Shown piece after piece: positions 31,981-39,537 of a DNA stretch of 43,084 nt. Numbering within the stretch: the stretch's first letter is position 1; every line of letters starts with the position of its first letter. Origin of the DNA: Pseudomonadota bacterium (GTDB lineage Bacteria; Pseudomonadota; Alphaproteobacteria; Rhizobiales; Xanthobacteraceae); NCBI GenBank assembly GCA_023451825.1, contig JAEXYA010000030.1, positions 1 through 43,084 of the forward strand. The letters are read 5' to 3'. The position numbers were made by a program, and so were the translations under genes. The notes beneath the pieces are model-generated. The model was not told where the DNA came from, did no database searches, and was given only the letters and a program-made list of their open reading frames with translations.

Positions 31981-33594
31981 ATGGACCTTCGCGTGCCCTC
32001 TCCCGTCAAACGATCTAACAGCAAATTCTGGTGGCTCCGCAAGCGCGTACCCGACCGGTTCCGCATTTTCGTCGGCCGCGCCGAGATATGGCGCAGTCTC
32101 GAAGTCACTGACCGCCGCCGCGCCGGCGTGCTGGCCGCGAGCATCTCGATCGAGCTCGAGGCCGAATGGGAGGCCGAGCTGAAGGCGCGGTCCGCCGCCG
32201 TTCCGGAGGCCGGCGGCGAGCGGACGACCCTGACCCACAAGCAAGCGCATGCCCTGGCCGGCGATGCCTACCGGGAATACTTGGCCGATCATTCGGAGGA
32301 GCCAGGCACCATTCCCGAACGTCAGCGCGCCCTCGAAATCCACGACCGGAAGGGGCGTCCACCCGTCCTTCACAAGCGCTTCAAGCTGCACGCCTATTGG
32401 GGGCCCATCCTAGCGTTCCTGGACCGACGGGGTCTGCGGCTGGAGCCTGAGAGCCTGGAGAAATTTGCATCGGCGTTCTTCGCGGCACGAGGATCTGCGG
32501 AGAATGACCTGCTGGAGATCGCCGGTGGCGACTTCGGGGCAATCAGCGCTACCCGCTTCCCGGCACCGCTTCCGCCCAAGATCGACGCCGTCCAGGCGTT
32601 CAAGGACTACGCCGCCGCGGCGGGCCTCAAGGCATCGACGATCAAGCGCTGGCGGCCGGTCTTCGATGCGCTGACCCCTCACCTCGGTCACTCCGACCTC
32701 GGCCGCCTGACCAAGCTCGAGGTGATCGCCTGGAAGGACGCCCTCCTTACAGGCAAGCCGGCGAGAGCTCCCCGAACGGTGCGTGACGTCTACCTTGCGG
32801 CGGTGAAAGCAACTTGCCAATACCTCGTCGATGAACTGAAGCTCAAAGAAAACCCGGTCGCGGGCGTGGTGGTTCGGAACGTCAAGATCGACAAGGACGA
32901 CGACACCAAGGGCTTCGACCAAAAGGATGCCGAGACGATCCTCGGTGCATGCCTCGGTCCGGCGCCGAAGAAGATGTCGATCGAGATGGCCAAAGCCCAC
33001 CGATGGGTGCCCTGGATCTGCGCGTATACCGGCGCCCGCGTCAACGAATTGACCTCACTCCTGCCGAGCGACTTCATCGTCAAGGATGGCCTGCCCTGCA
33101 TCTCGATCCGCGCTGAACTGTCCAAAACGTCGAAACCACGGATCGTTCCGCTGCACGATCATCTCGTGGACGAAGGGCTTCTGGACTACGTTGCGACGCG
33201 CCGGGAGATAGACAAGCCGCTGTTCTACGATCCCGCCCGTGGCCGCGGGGCGCAGCGCGCCAACCCCCATTGGACCAAGGTCGGCAATAAGTTGGCGAGG
33301 TGGGTGCTGAAAGAACTCGACGTCGATCACGAGGTCGCGCCCAACCACGGGTGGCGTCACCGCTTCAAGGCGTTGGCGCGCGACGTCGAGATGCATCCGG
33401 AAATCGCCGACTTTATCACGGGTCACGGTTCCGGATCTGTCAGCAAGAAGTACGGATCGCGCTGGGTCACGACCTTCAAAAAGCAGATCGACAAGATACC
33501 GCGATACGTCGTCACGCCGAGCATGAAGCCCCTCGGCTCCAGAACCGAGAAGCGTCCCGCGAAATCGACTTCCCGATCAAAGGAGGCCGCGTAA
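31981..33594 (+). CDS. Tyrosine recombinase (integrase)
   Basis: A site-specific recombinase of 537 residues from the chosen ATG; an ATG nine bases upstream (31972) gives 540. Numbered from 31972: an N-terminal arm-type region ('NSKFWWLRKRVPDRFR'), a core-binding domain (about 200-300), and the catalytic domain with R356 ('AYTGARVNELTSL'), K385, H459-x-x-R462 ('NHGWRHRFK'), H485 ('TGHG') and the nucleophile Y494 ('SKKYGSRW'). All six catalytic positions are present, so it should be active. AGGA lies nine bases before 31981. Such DUF6538/phage-type integrases insert islands into tRNA genes; the tRNA-Ser fragment beside it is the likely target. Confidence 0.93.
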   Translation: MDLRVPSPVKRSNSKFWWLRKRVPDRFRIFVGRAEIWRSLEVTDRRRAGVLAASISIELEAEWEAELKARSAAVPEAGGERTTLTHKQAHALAGDAYREYLADHSEEPGTIPERQRALEIHDRKGRPPVLHKRFKLHAYWGPILAFLDRRGLRLEPESLEKFASAFFAARGSAENDLLEIAGGDFGAISATRFPAPLPPKIDAVQAFKDYAAAAGLKASTIKRWRPVFDALTPHLGHSDLGRLTKLEVIAWKDALLTGKPARAPRTVRDVYLAAVKATCQYLVDELKLKENPVAGVVVRNVKIDKDDDTKGFDQKDAETILGACLGPAPKKMSIEMAKAHRWVPWICAYTGARVNELTSLLPSDFIVKDGLPCISIRAELSKTSKPRIVPLHDHLVDEGLLDYVATRREIDKPLFYDPARGRGAQRANPHWTKVGNKLARWVLKELDVDHEVAPNHGWRHRFKALARDVEMHPEIADFITGHGSGSVSKKYGSRWVTTFKKQIDKIPRYVVTPSMKPLGSRTEKRPAKSTSRSKEAA

Positions 33595-34610
33595 TGAGCA
33601 ACATCATCGAGGCCCGTTTCTTCTATTCCGGCGAATTCCAGAATCCACACGGCAGAAAGTGGTACCCCGTTTTCCTTGCCGACTCGGAATTCATCCAGAT
33701 CGATGAAGTCGACCTCGCCAAAGCGCCCGTCGCCTACCGAATTACGACCGGCCATCCATCGGCCCCTTACTTCGATGTCCGTCTGCACGCCGGGGCGCTG
33801 TGGTGGCCCCTGTATGACGACAGCGGACCATTAACCACCGGTACTTTCTTCGCTTTAGCCAAGAACGATTGGGAGAGTGCGGCTGCGGTGCTGGATCCGC
33901 TGGGACGGACATACGACGGCGTCAGGCAGACGTTTGAGCAATATTTCGATGGCAGAGGCGTCAAGGACTTCCGATGCGATCGTGAGATCCAAGCTCTTCA
34001 AGTTCGGTCCGATGCCGCGCGTCTCATGTCCTTCGGAGGCGCCCTGTACGTTGATGCCGGGGAGCCGGTGTGGTTCGCTATATTTAATAATGAGACGCGC
34101 GGAAGTTTCGACCTCGTCGCAGGCCCGAGTTCGCTAGATCGGCGCGACCGAAATGGGTGCAGGATGCCGTGTGCCGACAGAGGGACGCGTATTACGGCTG
34201 CCCGGCTCGGACGAGCCTACGGGCTTGATGAACTTGAGCAACTTTTGCCTCGGCTCGACGCAAGCGAAGTTCGTAGAGAGGCGCAGATCCATTCAACCGG
34301 CATATTCCAAGCGGGGTCAGCCGCGGTGATGTGTGCAACGGCATGGGCACACTATCTCTGGGAGGTTGCTTGGCGATACCCGGATCTCAGGAAACTGATA
34401 TCTGCGGTCGCTCAAGCGAAGAGCAACCGGCCGCCGCCAGCAAATCTGCCTTACCGCGAGATGCTTCAGCAATTTGTCGAGGAAGCAGTGAACATCGAGT
34501 CTTGGCGGTTGCCAGGCAGCCTTTCGGAGGCCGAGTTGATCCTTGCGAGACTTGCAAGCGTTGAAAACTCATGTGACCCGACTATGGATGCAGCCATCGG
34601 CGCGCTTTAG
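33594..34610 (+). CDS. Unrecognised 338-residue protein coupled to the integrase
   Basis: The ATG overlaps the integrase stop (TAATG) and a perfect AGGAGG lies at 33581-33586, so synthesis is tied to the integrase. The protein opens MSNIIEARFFYSGEFQNPHG and has many aromatic residues in the first third ('GALWWPLYDD'), no membrane segment, no Cys motif and no nucleotide-binding loop that I can see. Base composition falls towards AT in its second half (for example tatatttaataatg near 34080), unlike the flanking chromosome, which points to transfer. It could assist excision or be element cargo such as a defence or immunity protein; there is no positive evidence for either. Confidence 0.8.
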   Translation: MSNIIEARFFYSGEFQNPHGRKWYPVFLADSEFIQIDEVDLAKAPVAYRITTGHPSAPYFDVRLHAGALWWPLYDDSGPLTTGTFFALAKNDWESAAAVLDPLGRTYDGVRQTFEQYFDGRGVKDFRCDREIQALQVRSDAARLMSFGGALYVDAGEPVWFAIFNNETRGSFDLVAGPSSLDRRDRNGCRMPCADRGTRITAARLGRAYGLDELEQLLPRLDASEVRREAQIHSTGIFQAGSAAVMCATAWAHYLWEVAWRYPDLRKLISAVAQAKSNRPPPANLPYREMLQQFVEEAVNIESWRLPGSLSEAELILARLASVENSCDPTMDAAIGAL

Positions 34611-34748
34611 CGAAGGCATACTATCATCGAATATTGACGTTGTGATTGAAGATTGTCCGCATCGCGCCATCAGCAGGCGATCTCGGATATCCATGCTCTC
34701 GGAACGAGGCCGCTCGTCGATCATTGAGGCCTCAAAAGGAAGGCATCA

Positions 34749-34943
34749 ATGGCAGACGACATGCACACCGACGGCCGCGATACTCGGAGCGGCGCCTATG
34801 ACGCAGTGACGCCCGTCAAGAAGGAGGCGACTGACCACGCAGCGCATCCCAATGCGGATGGGCATGTGGATATCCCCGAAGGACTGCTGCGCGATCGGCA
34901 GGGACCGCTGAACACTCGCACCGGCCGTCGGCCAGCGGATTGA
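34749..34943 (+). CDS. Small hydrophilic protein, 64 residues
   Basis: Begins MADDMHTDGRDTRSGAYD and is rich in Asp, His, Arg and Pro with no hydrophobic stretch; likely unstructured. GGAAGG lies six bases before the ATG. Its TGA overlaps the TTG start of the next small gene, which suggests coupled translation. No recognised family. Confidence 0.55.
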   Translation: MADDMHTDGRDTRSGAYDAVTPVKKEATDHAAHPNADGHVDIPEGLLRDRQGPLNTRTGRRPAD

Positions 34944-35062
34944 ACCATGAATTCAAAAAGCCGAATGACGAAGGCAACGAGCCGGCTCCGCTGATGCTCA
35001 TTGCAGTTGCAGTGGTGCCGCTGCTGGCAATCGCAGGATGGTTTCTCGGAGCGTTTGGTTGA
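34940..35062 (+). CDS. 40-residue membrane microprotein with TTG start
   Basis: Reads (M)NHEFKKPNDEGNEPAPL followed by a hydrophobic helix 'MLIAVAVVPLLAIAGWFLGAFG' at the C-terminus (shown as pattern): a tail-anchored or single-pass peptide. The TTG at 34940 overlaps the previous gene's stop (ATTGA). No strong ribosome-binding site, so expression would depend on coupling. The clean hydrophobic profile is the main support. Confidence 0.45.
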   Translation: MNHEFKKPNDEGNEPAPLMLIAVAVVPLLAIAGWFLGAFG

Positions 35063-35084
35063 CGCATTCTTGGGTCGCGCGACT

Positions 35085-35285
35085 ATGGAGGACTACCAAG
35101 ACAAGATGATCGATGCGCCGCAGTGTTCGAAATGCGGCACGCGAATAACTCTGCTTCGGATATCACCGAGGCCGGCCGGTTATGAAGTCAGAGTGTTTGA
35201 GTGTCCGCGCTGCGAACGCATCATCGAACACCTGAACCGATCAAGTACCGGGGAGTCAGGTCCCGCCCCAGGGCTGGGGGGCTGA
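35085..35285 (+). CDS. Small zinc-ribbon protein, 66 residues
   Basis: C14-S-K-C17 and C40-P-R-C43 with about 22 residues between form a zinc ribbon; 'ITLLRISPRPAGYEVRVFECPRC' is typical of a small family in Bradyrhizobium-type genomes. The ATG 35085 begins MEDYQDKMIDAPQ. The C-terminal Gly/Pro tail may not be structured. Unlinked to the 27536 zinc-ribbon gene except by fold. Function unknown. Confidence 0.65.
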   Translation: MEDYQDKMIDAPQCSKCGTRITLLRISPRPAGYEVRVFECPRCERIIEHLNRSSTGESGPAPGLGG

Positions 35286-35368
35286 GTAAGGACGGGACCG
35301 TCCCCGCGGCCGACGGTCTCGCCGATCGCCGGCGCGTAGACCAAACCGCACGTTATTGCCTCGTTCCG

Positions 35369-35533
35369 TCAAACTTCTTCAGCGCCCGCTGCGGCGTCTT
35401 CTTCGTCGATCTCACGCAAATGTCGCACAAAATCGGCAAGGGCTGATTGGTCAATCGGAAACGGTAATGCCGCGTTGATCTTACCGGCGTCCCCGACTGG
35501 TTTCTGCAACTTGCTGATAATCCAACGGAACAT
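35369..35533 (-). CDS. Small protein, 54 residues, opening MFRWIISKL
   Basis: The ATG 35533 has AGAGG five bases upstream. The protein is helical, with an acidic C-terminus ('FVRHLREIDEEDAAAGAEEV'). The same opening, MFRWFVSRL, occurs at 39354 in block B but is cut by a stop after nine codons, so this is the only full copy. It is divergent from the 'LRAEAQ' gene of block A. A longer upstream reading is possible but lacks a ribosome-binding site. Confidence 0.5.
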   Translation of the reverse strand: MFRWIISKLQKPVGDAGKINAALPFPIDQSALADFVRHLREIDEEDAAAGAEEV

Positions 35534-35731
35534 CTGCACCTCTGACTGAAGATGCATAATCGTCTGCATCGTTCCGGATAAATAAATGCAGCCTATGGTC
35601 GATAACGTACTGTTGCCGCAATACATCGCATGCAAGGGTGGTGTTGTCACCGAACGGATCGTAGTTTTCACCGGTGATGAGAACGCCTGATTGCGCTCCC
35701 GCCCTCCTTCAGCATGGAAAGGAATGTGCGC

Positions 35732-35929
35732 ATGGCACCGCGTATATTTTCAGCAAATCGAGATACGCGAGACATCTCGATAGATCGAGCGAAACTGCTG
35801 CGCGCGGAAGCGCAGCGACTGCCGCCTGGCGTCGAACGCGACCGCCTGCTGAAACAGGCGCGGCAGATCGAGGCTGAAGTCCATGCTGGCCGCTGGGCGA
35901 ACTCTCCCGGCCTCCAACCTCCAAAATAG
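35732..35929 (+). CDS. 'LRAEAQ' helical small protein, block A
   Basis: A 65-residue protein: MAPRIFSANRDTRDISIDRA, then the helical 'KLLRAEAQRLPPGVERDRLL' and 'KQARQIEAEV', ending QPPK. It matches the block B protein closely and the module 0 protein (27843) in pattern. AAGGA lies upstream of the ATG, with leader sequence conserved in block B. The TAG stop overlaps the GTG start of the HTH gene. No known domain. Confidence 0.7.
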   Translation: MAPRIFSANRDTRDISIDRAKLLRAEAQRLPPGVERDRLLKQARQIEAEVHAGRWANSPGLQPPK

Positions 35930-36153
35930 TGAAGACCATCATTCCACACGTCACCAGCCGTAGCTGGATTGATGCCCACATCGCGCGCCTCACGAAATTT
36001 TCGGACGAAGGCGCCTCTGTGAACCGTGCTGCTGCAGCGCTCAATCGGAAGACTGGAGCGGTGAAGAAGGTGTGCCGCGCTCACGGCTTCACGTTGATTG
36101 GTACTCGCCAGGCAAAAGCGGCGATCCGCAAGCTTGAAGCTGTCGGCGGATGA
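35929..36153 (+). CDS. GcrA-like small HTH protein, block A
   Basis: A 74-residue protein with 'TSRSWIDAHIARLTKFSDEG' and 'NRAAAALNRKTGAVKKVCRAHG', the same tri-helical unit as in the proteins of 28077 and 39747. The block B ATG corresponds here to ATT, so translation would have to use the GTG at 35929, which overlaps the preceding stop (TAGTG). The reading frame itself is intact. Its TGA overlaps the microprotein ATG. Confidence 0.65.
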   Translation: MKTIIPHVTSRSWIDAHIARLTKFSDEGASVNRAAAALNRKTGAVKKVCRAHGFTLIGTRQAKAAIRKLEAVGG

Positions 36154-36248
36154 TGCTGGAACTGGGACGCGTCCTCTTTGCGCTGACGGCGACAATAACC
36201 CTAATCGCATTATCGTTCTTCACCATTAGATACCTGGCCACGCTCTGA
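36153..36248 (+). CDS. 31-residue membrane microprotein, block A
   Basis: Begins MLELGRVLFALTATITLIAL and ends RYLATL: one membrane helix over nearly the whole length. The start overlaps the HTH stop as TGATG, so it is translationally coupled. Block B holds a 32-residue homologue; many of the base differences between the two are synonymous, which argues that both were maintained as protein. Confidence 0.6.
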   Translation: MLELGRVLFALTATITLIALSFFTIRYLATL

Positions 36249-36318
36249 CCAGCGGCCCTGCAGGAACGAAACAATCCCGGGCGCCTTGAATCCGCCGTTC
36301 AGGCTGCGGACCTGCGTC

Positions 36319-36668
36319 ATGCCTTGAGGATGGGCCCCATCCGTGGTGCCGGCCGGCGGTCACGACACCGACTATCTTGTTGTCGATGGCCACGGTCCCG
36401 GCAGTTGCGTTTGGCGGGAAGCCGATATCAGCGGCACAGACTTGGGGACCGTCATCATCGGCCTCATGCGCGGCGAGTATTTCGACCCCCTCTGCGTCGT
36501 AGCCTTCAACACCACTGAGAACTGGTCGCGGTATGTGACGGCCGACGTCGCACGGGAATCCAAGAGCGCAGCGATCTGGCCTATGAAGACGTACCGGCGT
36601 GGCTGGAAGATTTCGTCCATCGCCATGTGCATCCGGAGCGCCAGTTGCCTTTGAGCCTGAAGCCATGA
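36319..36668 (+). pseudogene. Broken copy of the conserved hypothetical gene at 40122
   Basis: The ATG at 36319 is followed by CCT TGA where block B has CGT TTA, giving a stop at codon 3. The frame then continues with 'VVPAGGHDTDYLVVDGHGPG' and 'WREADISGTDLGTVIIGLM', matching block B, until a one-base deletion near 36558 (acgggaatccaag against cgcgagatccaag). Beyond it the homologous residues 'LAYEDVPAWLEDFVHRHVHP' appear in another frame. A protein from an internal GTG or ATG at 36343 would end in unrelated sequence. Confidence 0.75.
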
Positions 36669-37058
36669 GCGAGCATCAGTCCTTCAATCGCGCCCGAAAT
36701 CGACACTGCTGCACCTGGTCCAGACACGCTGCTCGATCTCGTCGGCCACCTTGGCGCCGCCATGATCCAATCCGACAAGATTACGGACCCGGTGGTGCTT
36801 GACCATTTGCAGTCGGCGCACCGGCTCGCGCTTTATCTGTACTCTTCGTCGGGACCCGTCGATACCGCGCGAACAGTCATGCGTAACTCGGAGACGCTGC
36901 TTCTGCTGTGCTCGACATCGACGCGATCCTGTCGCCCGATCTCGAGCAACGCCGACGGAACCGTCATGGTCGTTCTCGAACGGCTCAATCGGAACGACGC
37001 GCCCACAGCAGCCGAGCGAGTTCAGGCTGGCTTTGGGCGGCTGCAGGTGATCAAGTAG
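36665..37058 (+). pseudogene. Frameshifted copy of the gene at 40469, fused to a conserved tail
   Basis: The ATG at 36665 corresponds to that at 40469, but an indel in the first codons shifts the frame; the homologous segments 'LLDLVGHLGAAMIQSDKITD' and 'LDHLQSAHRLALYLYSSSG' are then readable in another frame that stays open from 36762 to 37058. It ends in 'ERLNRNDAPTAAERVQAGFG', matching the tail at 41131-41241 in block B. A shortened product from ATG 36762 (98 residues) is formally possible. Confidence 0.6.
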
Positions 37059-37170
37059 CCGGGTCGGCGAGGTCTCTCATCCCTTGCTGGCCAGCCCGGC
37101 GCGCCAACCCTCCAGCATTCCCCGGCGCGTCGGGCATCAATTGTCGTTAGAAACCGGGCGATGCTCCGCC

Positions 37171-37230
37171 ATGAACTCATCGTTCTCGGCGAGCAATCCA
37201 TTGCAGGGCCTGCTTCAAAAGCTCCGTGCG
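37171..37230 (-). pseudogene. Remnant of the gene at 41298
   Basis: Reverse strand 'TELLKQALQWIA' matches 'TELIKQALQWIALAENDEF' of the intact gene. Two bases are missing (gagcaatcc against gagcgcgatcc), which shifts the frame to an early stop, and the N-terminal part is interrupted by a stop just upstream. It marks the right end of block A. Confidence 0.6.
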
Positions 37231-37290
37231 TTAGTTAGCGCCACGAGAGCTGGTGCGGCTTGCAAACCAATCATTCGCTCTTGCTGCGGC

Positions 37291-37503
37291 TCAACAACCG
37301 AGCTCCAAGTTCCGCTTTGCACGCTGAGCAAGATTGCCGGACGCAGAAACGCGAATTTTGGTCGCCTGCACGCGAATGGCCGCCTCGGTCCGCTTAAGTT
37401 GCTTGGCAATCTTTACGACCGACATCCCGTCTTTCAGGAGTGCGACCATCTTCGCAAATTCGGCTTCTGTCCATTTTCGACGCGGCCGCAGAGTGGGTTT
37501 CAT
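37291..37503 (-). CDS. Small HTH protein, fourth paralogue
   Basis: A 70-residue protein: 'RPRRKWTEAEFAKMVALLKDG' followed by 'SVVKIAKQLKRTEAAIRVQATKI', again a Myb/GcrA-like helix-turn-helix, more diverged than the other three and without the GTRQ tail. ATG 37503, with a second ATG two codons upstream at 37509. It lies on the opposite strand, just outside block A. Predicted DNA binding; function unknown. Confidence 0.65.
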   Translation of the reverse strand: MKPTLRPRRKWTEAEFAKMVALLKDGMSVVKIAKQLKRTEAAIRVQATKIRVSASGNLAQRAKRNLELGC

Positions 37504-37573
37504 CGTCATCCGGCCGGTTTAGCAAACGCTTCGGTCGAACGACAAGCCTCCGGAATCGAGGCTGTATGAAAGT

Positions 37574-38038
37574 CTAAACAGCACGGCGCGGAAGGTGTCG
37601 CCAATCAGCGATATCGACCACCTGTGCGAGCGGCTTTGCGGCGGAGGGCATTCCGGAGGCCACAAGGACTATGGCTTGTGCAATAGGAGGCGAGACCAAC
37701 TTGTCAGCGATAGGCACTGATGGTGTGCTGTCCATCCGCTGCAGGGCTGTTCGACCGACGGCTGTAATCTGCCAGCCTGCCCCATCCCGGACCACGTAGC
37801 CCTCGGTAAAAATGTCGAGACCGGGTGCATTCGCCGCCAGCCGCTTGACGCGCTGAGACCATTCCTCGCCGGCCCCGGCGAGCACCTTCAGATCGGCATT
37901 CATCGCCGCGAGCGTTGCCCGGCCGTTTGGGTGGCCCGACAACACCAACATGATCTGAATTTGCAACGACACGCCTACACTTTCACGCCGCCGGACGACT
38001 GATCCTGACAGATCTGTGACGATTATCTGCCTCGGCAT
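37574..38038 (-). CDS. Hypothetical protein, possible winged-helix
   Basis: A 154-residue protein from ATG 38038 (MPRQIIVTDLSGS); a GTG at 38050 would add four residues. The middle contains 'GYVVRDGAGWQITAVGRTAL', which looks like the wing and following helix of a winged-helix domain as in Mrr-type N-domains. No catalytic motif. Intact frame with normal codon use. Its place between two tiny regulators suggests a DNA-associated role, but this is only suggestive. Confidence 0.6.
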   Translation of the reverse strand: MPRQIIVTDLSGSVVRRRESVGVSLQIQIMLVLSGHPNGRATLAAMNADLKVLAGAGEEWSQRVKRLAANAPGLDIFTEGYVVRDGAGWQITAVGRTALQRMDSTPSVPIADKLVSPPIAQAIVLVASGMPSAAKPLAQVVDIADWRHLPRRAV

Positions 38039-38185
38039 GCAATTGTCCACCGTTATCCGCCTCAGCCCACAGGCGAGGAATGCCCGACCAATCTGTCGCG
38101 GTGGAAAATCGCAATCTGCCAGCCGGAGACGGGTCGAGTCTGCACTCAGCTAGGCTCAGCGTTGCCTAGCTCAGGCTCGAGCCGC

Positions 38186-38398
38186 CTATGCGGCTTTGCT
38201 CTTCTTTGTCGTAGCGGGCTTTTTTGCAGCACGAGGCTTCTTGGAGACTTTTGCCACAGCGGCGAGTTGAGCGAGAGATGCTTCCAGCAGTTGATGCTGC
38301 GCGGTCAGCCAGAAATTGTCCGACTGTCCATCCGGTCGGCCCGCGTCATTCCACAGGTGGTATGCGCGCTCTCGGATCGAGTTCTGAATGTCCTGCAT
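38186..38398 (-). CDS. DUF2934 family protein
   Basis: A 70-residue protein. 'IRERAYHLWNDAGRPDGQSDNFW' is the DUF2934 signature; the C-terminus is a Lys/Ala-rich basic tail (KKPRAAKKPATTKKSKAA) that may bind nucleic acid. CAGGAG lies seven bases before the ATG. Family function is unknown; members are frequent in rhizobial accessory DNA. Confidence 0.85.
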   Translation of the reverse strand: MQDIQNSIRERAYHLWNDAGRPDGQSDNFWLTAQHQLLEASLAQLAAVAKVSKKPRAAKKPATTKKSKAA

Positions 38399-38603
38399 CT
38401 ACGACTCCTGTTGCTCTGCAGCGTGTGTGGCTGATCGTGGTAAACGCGGTCCTAACGCGCGCTGATCCGGTCTTTTGGGCTTACATTAATCGGATACGCG
38501 AGACTTCAGGTTCTGCATCCTCTCGAGCCTCTCTGGATAGATAGCCGAAGCAGCGCGGTACGCCGCGCCGGTCAGGCTGATCAGTCATGGCGATTAGGGA
38601 GCA
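38399..38603. other. Intergenic stretch with nothing recognised
   Basis: No frame with a usable start and a protein-like translation. It contains the upstream region of the DUF2934 gene (reading left) and of the 30-residue candidate (reading right). No repeat or strong palindrome seen. Confidence 0.4.
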
Positions 38604-38696
38604 ATGGCCGTTTTCGCTCCGAGTCTCTTCGTGACCGAAAACCTGGTGATCGCCGGCTTGGCCATCATGACCTTCGTCCTAGTGGCGAAAAGGTAA
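38604..38696 (+). CDS. Candidate 30-residue membrane microprotein
   Basis: Translates to MAVFAPSLFVTENLVIAGLA followed by IMTFVLVAKR: one amphipathic then hydrophobic helix with a basic end, a common single-pass layout. AGGGAG lies before the ATG but only two bases away, which is short. It is included because the hydrophobic profile and positive-inside end are clean; chance cannot be excluded. Confidence 0.35.
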   Translation: MAVFAPSLFVTENLVIAGLAIMTFVLVAKR

Positions 38697-38795
38697 ACGT
38701 TCGTCGCCGAGACCAAGCCCGCGTAATGTGCCGCGACGGGTCCAACTCCTAGGACACACCGCGACCGTGGACGATCTGTCCAATCGCCAATCGTA

Positions 38796-39137
38796 ATGAC
38801 GAAAACTACATCAGGTTTATCGGCTGATGCCCCAGTCGATCCGGCAAAGGAGAGCGACGTGTCATCAGCATCAGAGAGACAGAGTCTCAGCATTGGACAT
38901 ATGCTGCTGTTGGTTATCCTCTTTACGTTTCTCCTCTTCGCTGTGGTTTGGGCGAGCATGGCCTGGACATCCGAGGACGTGACGATGTCGATCCACGGCT
39001 GGATCGCGCTCGGGCTCGGCACATTCTTTTCATTACTAATCGGCTGCGGTTTGATGGCCCTGATGTTTTACAGCAGCCGCAGCGGTCATGATATCATTGC
39101 CACACCAAACGTCCGGCGCGACGCTGAATTTGACTAA
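38796..39137 (+). CDS. Two-helix membrane protein, 113 residues
   Basis: The N-terminal 33 residues are polar (TKTTSGLSADAPVDPAKESD). The first membrane helix is 'HMLLLVILFTFLLFAVVWA' (35-53), a short loop contains 'TSEDVTMSIHGW', and the second helix is 'IALGLGTFFSLLIGCGLMAL' (70-89). The tail is charged. No strong ribosome-binding site before the ATG. The second half resembles small inner-membrane proteins of related genomes; function unknown. Confidence 0.65.
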   Translation: MTKTTSGLSADAPVDPAKESDVSSASERQSLSIGHMLLLVILFTFLLFAVVWASMAWTSEDVTMSIHGWIALGLGTFFSLLIGCGLMALMFYSSRSGHDIIATPNVRRDAEFD

Positions 39138-39537
39138 ACGCTATCTCTTTTCGTTGGGATCGAAGTAATCGCGTCGTCGCACTTATGTCACGACGAAGTT
39201 CCCGCGATTCCACGCGCGGTCTACAACCTCAGTGGGTCGCACGGCCTCCGGACAGGTCGACTTCATGCTGTCGAAGACCAACCAAGGATGGTTCTTCAAT
39301 CTTTTCAGCCACTCCGGCTGGAACTTACAACCTACTGACAAACCAACGAAACATGAGCATCTCCTCTGAAAGAAGTGCAGTCGATCGATTGGACCCGAAA
39401 ACATTCCGGAAAAGATTGCTCGAATCTGGCGGCATTTGGGTGTGGCTGTTGTTATCACCGCGCGGATCGTGACCAACATCGGTGATGAGAACGCATAATG
39501 CGCTCCCGCCCTCCTCCAATCGGAAGGGAATGTGCGC
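39138..39537. other. Intergenic leader of block B
   Basis: No complete gene. It holds the nine-codon MFRW remnant (39325-39354) and, at 39479-39537, a leader shared with block A (35680-35731): ggtgatgagaacgc, then tgcgctcccgccctcct, then aatgtgcgcATG. Such conservation without coding suggests that the shared promoter of the small-gene module lies here. Confidence 0.5.
39325..39354 (-). pseudogene. Truncated copy of the gene at 35533 (MFRWFVSRL-stop)
   Basis: The nine codons MFRWFVSRL followed by TAA match the opening of the 54-residue protein encoded at 35369-35533 (MFRWIISKL). Nothing downstream resembles that gene. GGAG lies upstream in the same place. Either a decayed gene or a short leader peptide. 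Confidence 0.45.

Larger units (their letters stand above)
35510..37240 (+). repeat. Duplicated multi-gene block, copy A (degenerating)
   Basis: It shares gene order and sequence with 39325-41420: the MFRW opening, leader, 'LRAEAQ' gene, HTH gene, membrane microprotein gene, a conserved hypothetical gene, a second hypothetical gene and a gene fragment ending in 'LLKQALQWIA'. This copy has lost the HTH ATG, has a nonsense codon and a one-base deletion in the conserved hypothetical gene, and two further frameshifts downstream. Confidence 0.75.

Noticed and set aside
37084..37569. 161-codon plus-strand frame at the right of block A
   Set aside because: It runs antisense to the gene at 37291 and across the remnant of the 41298 gene; composition is not protein-like.
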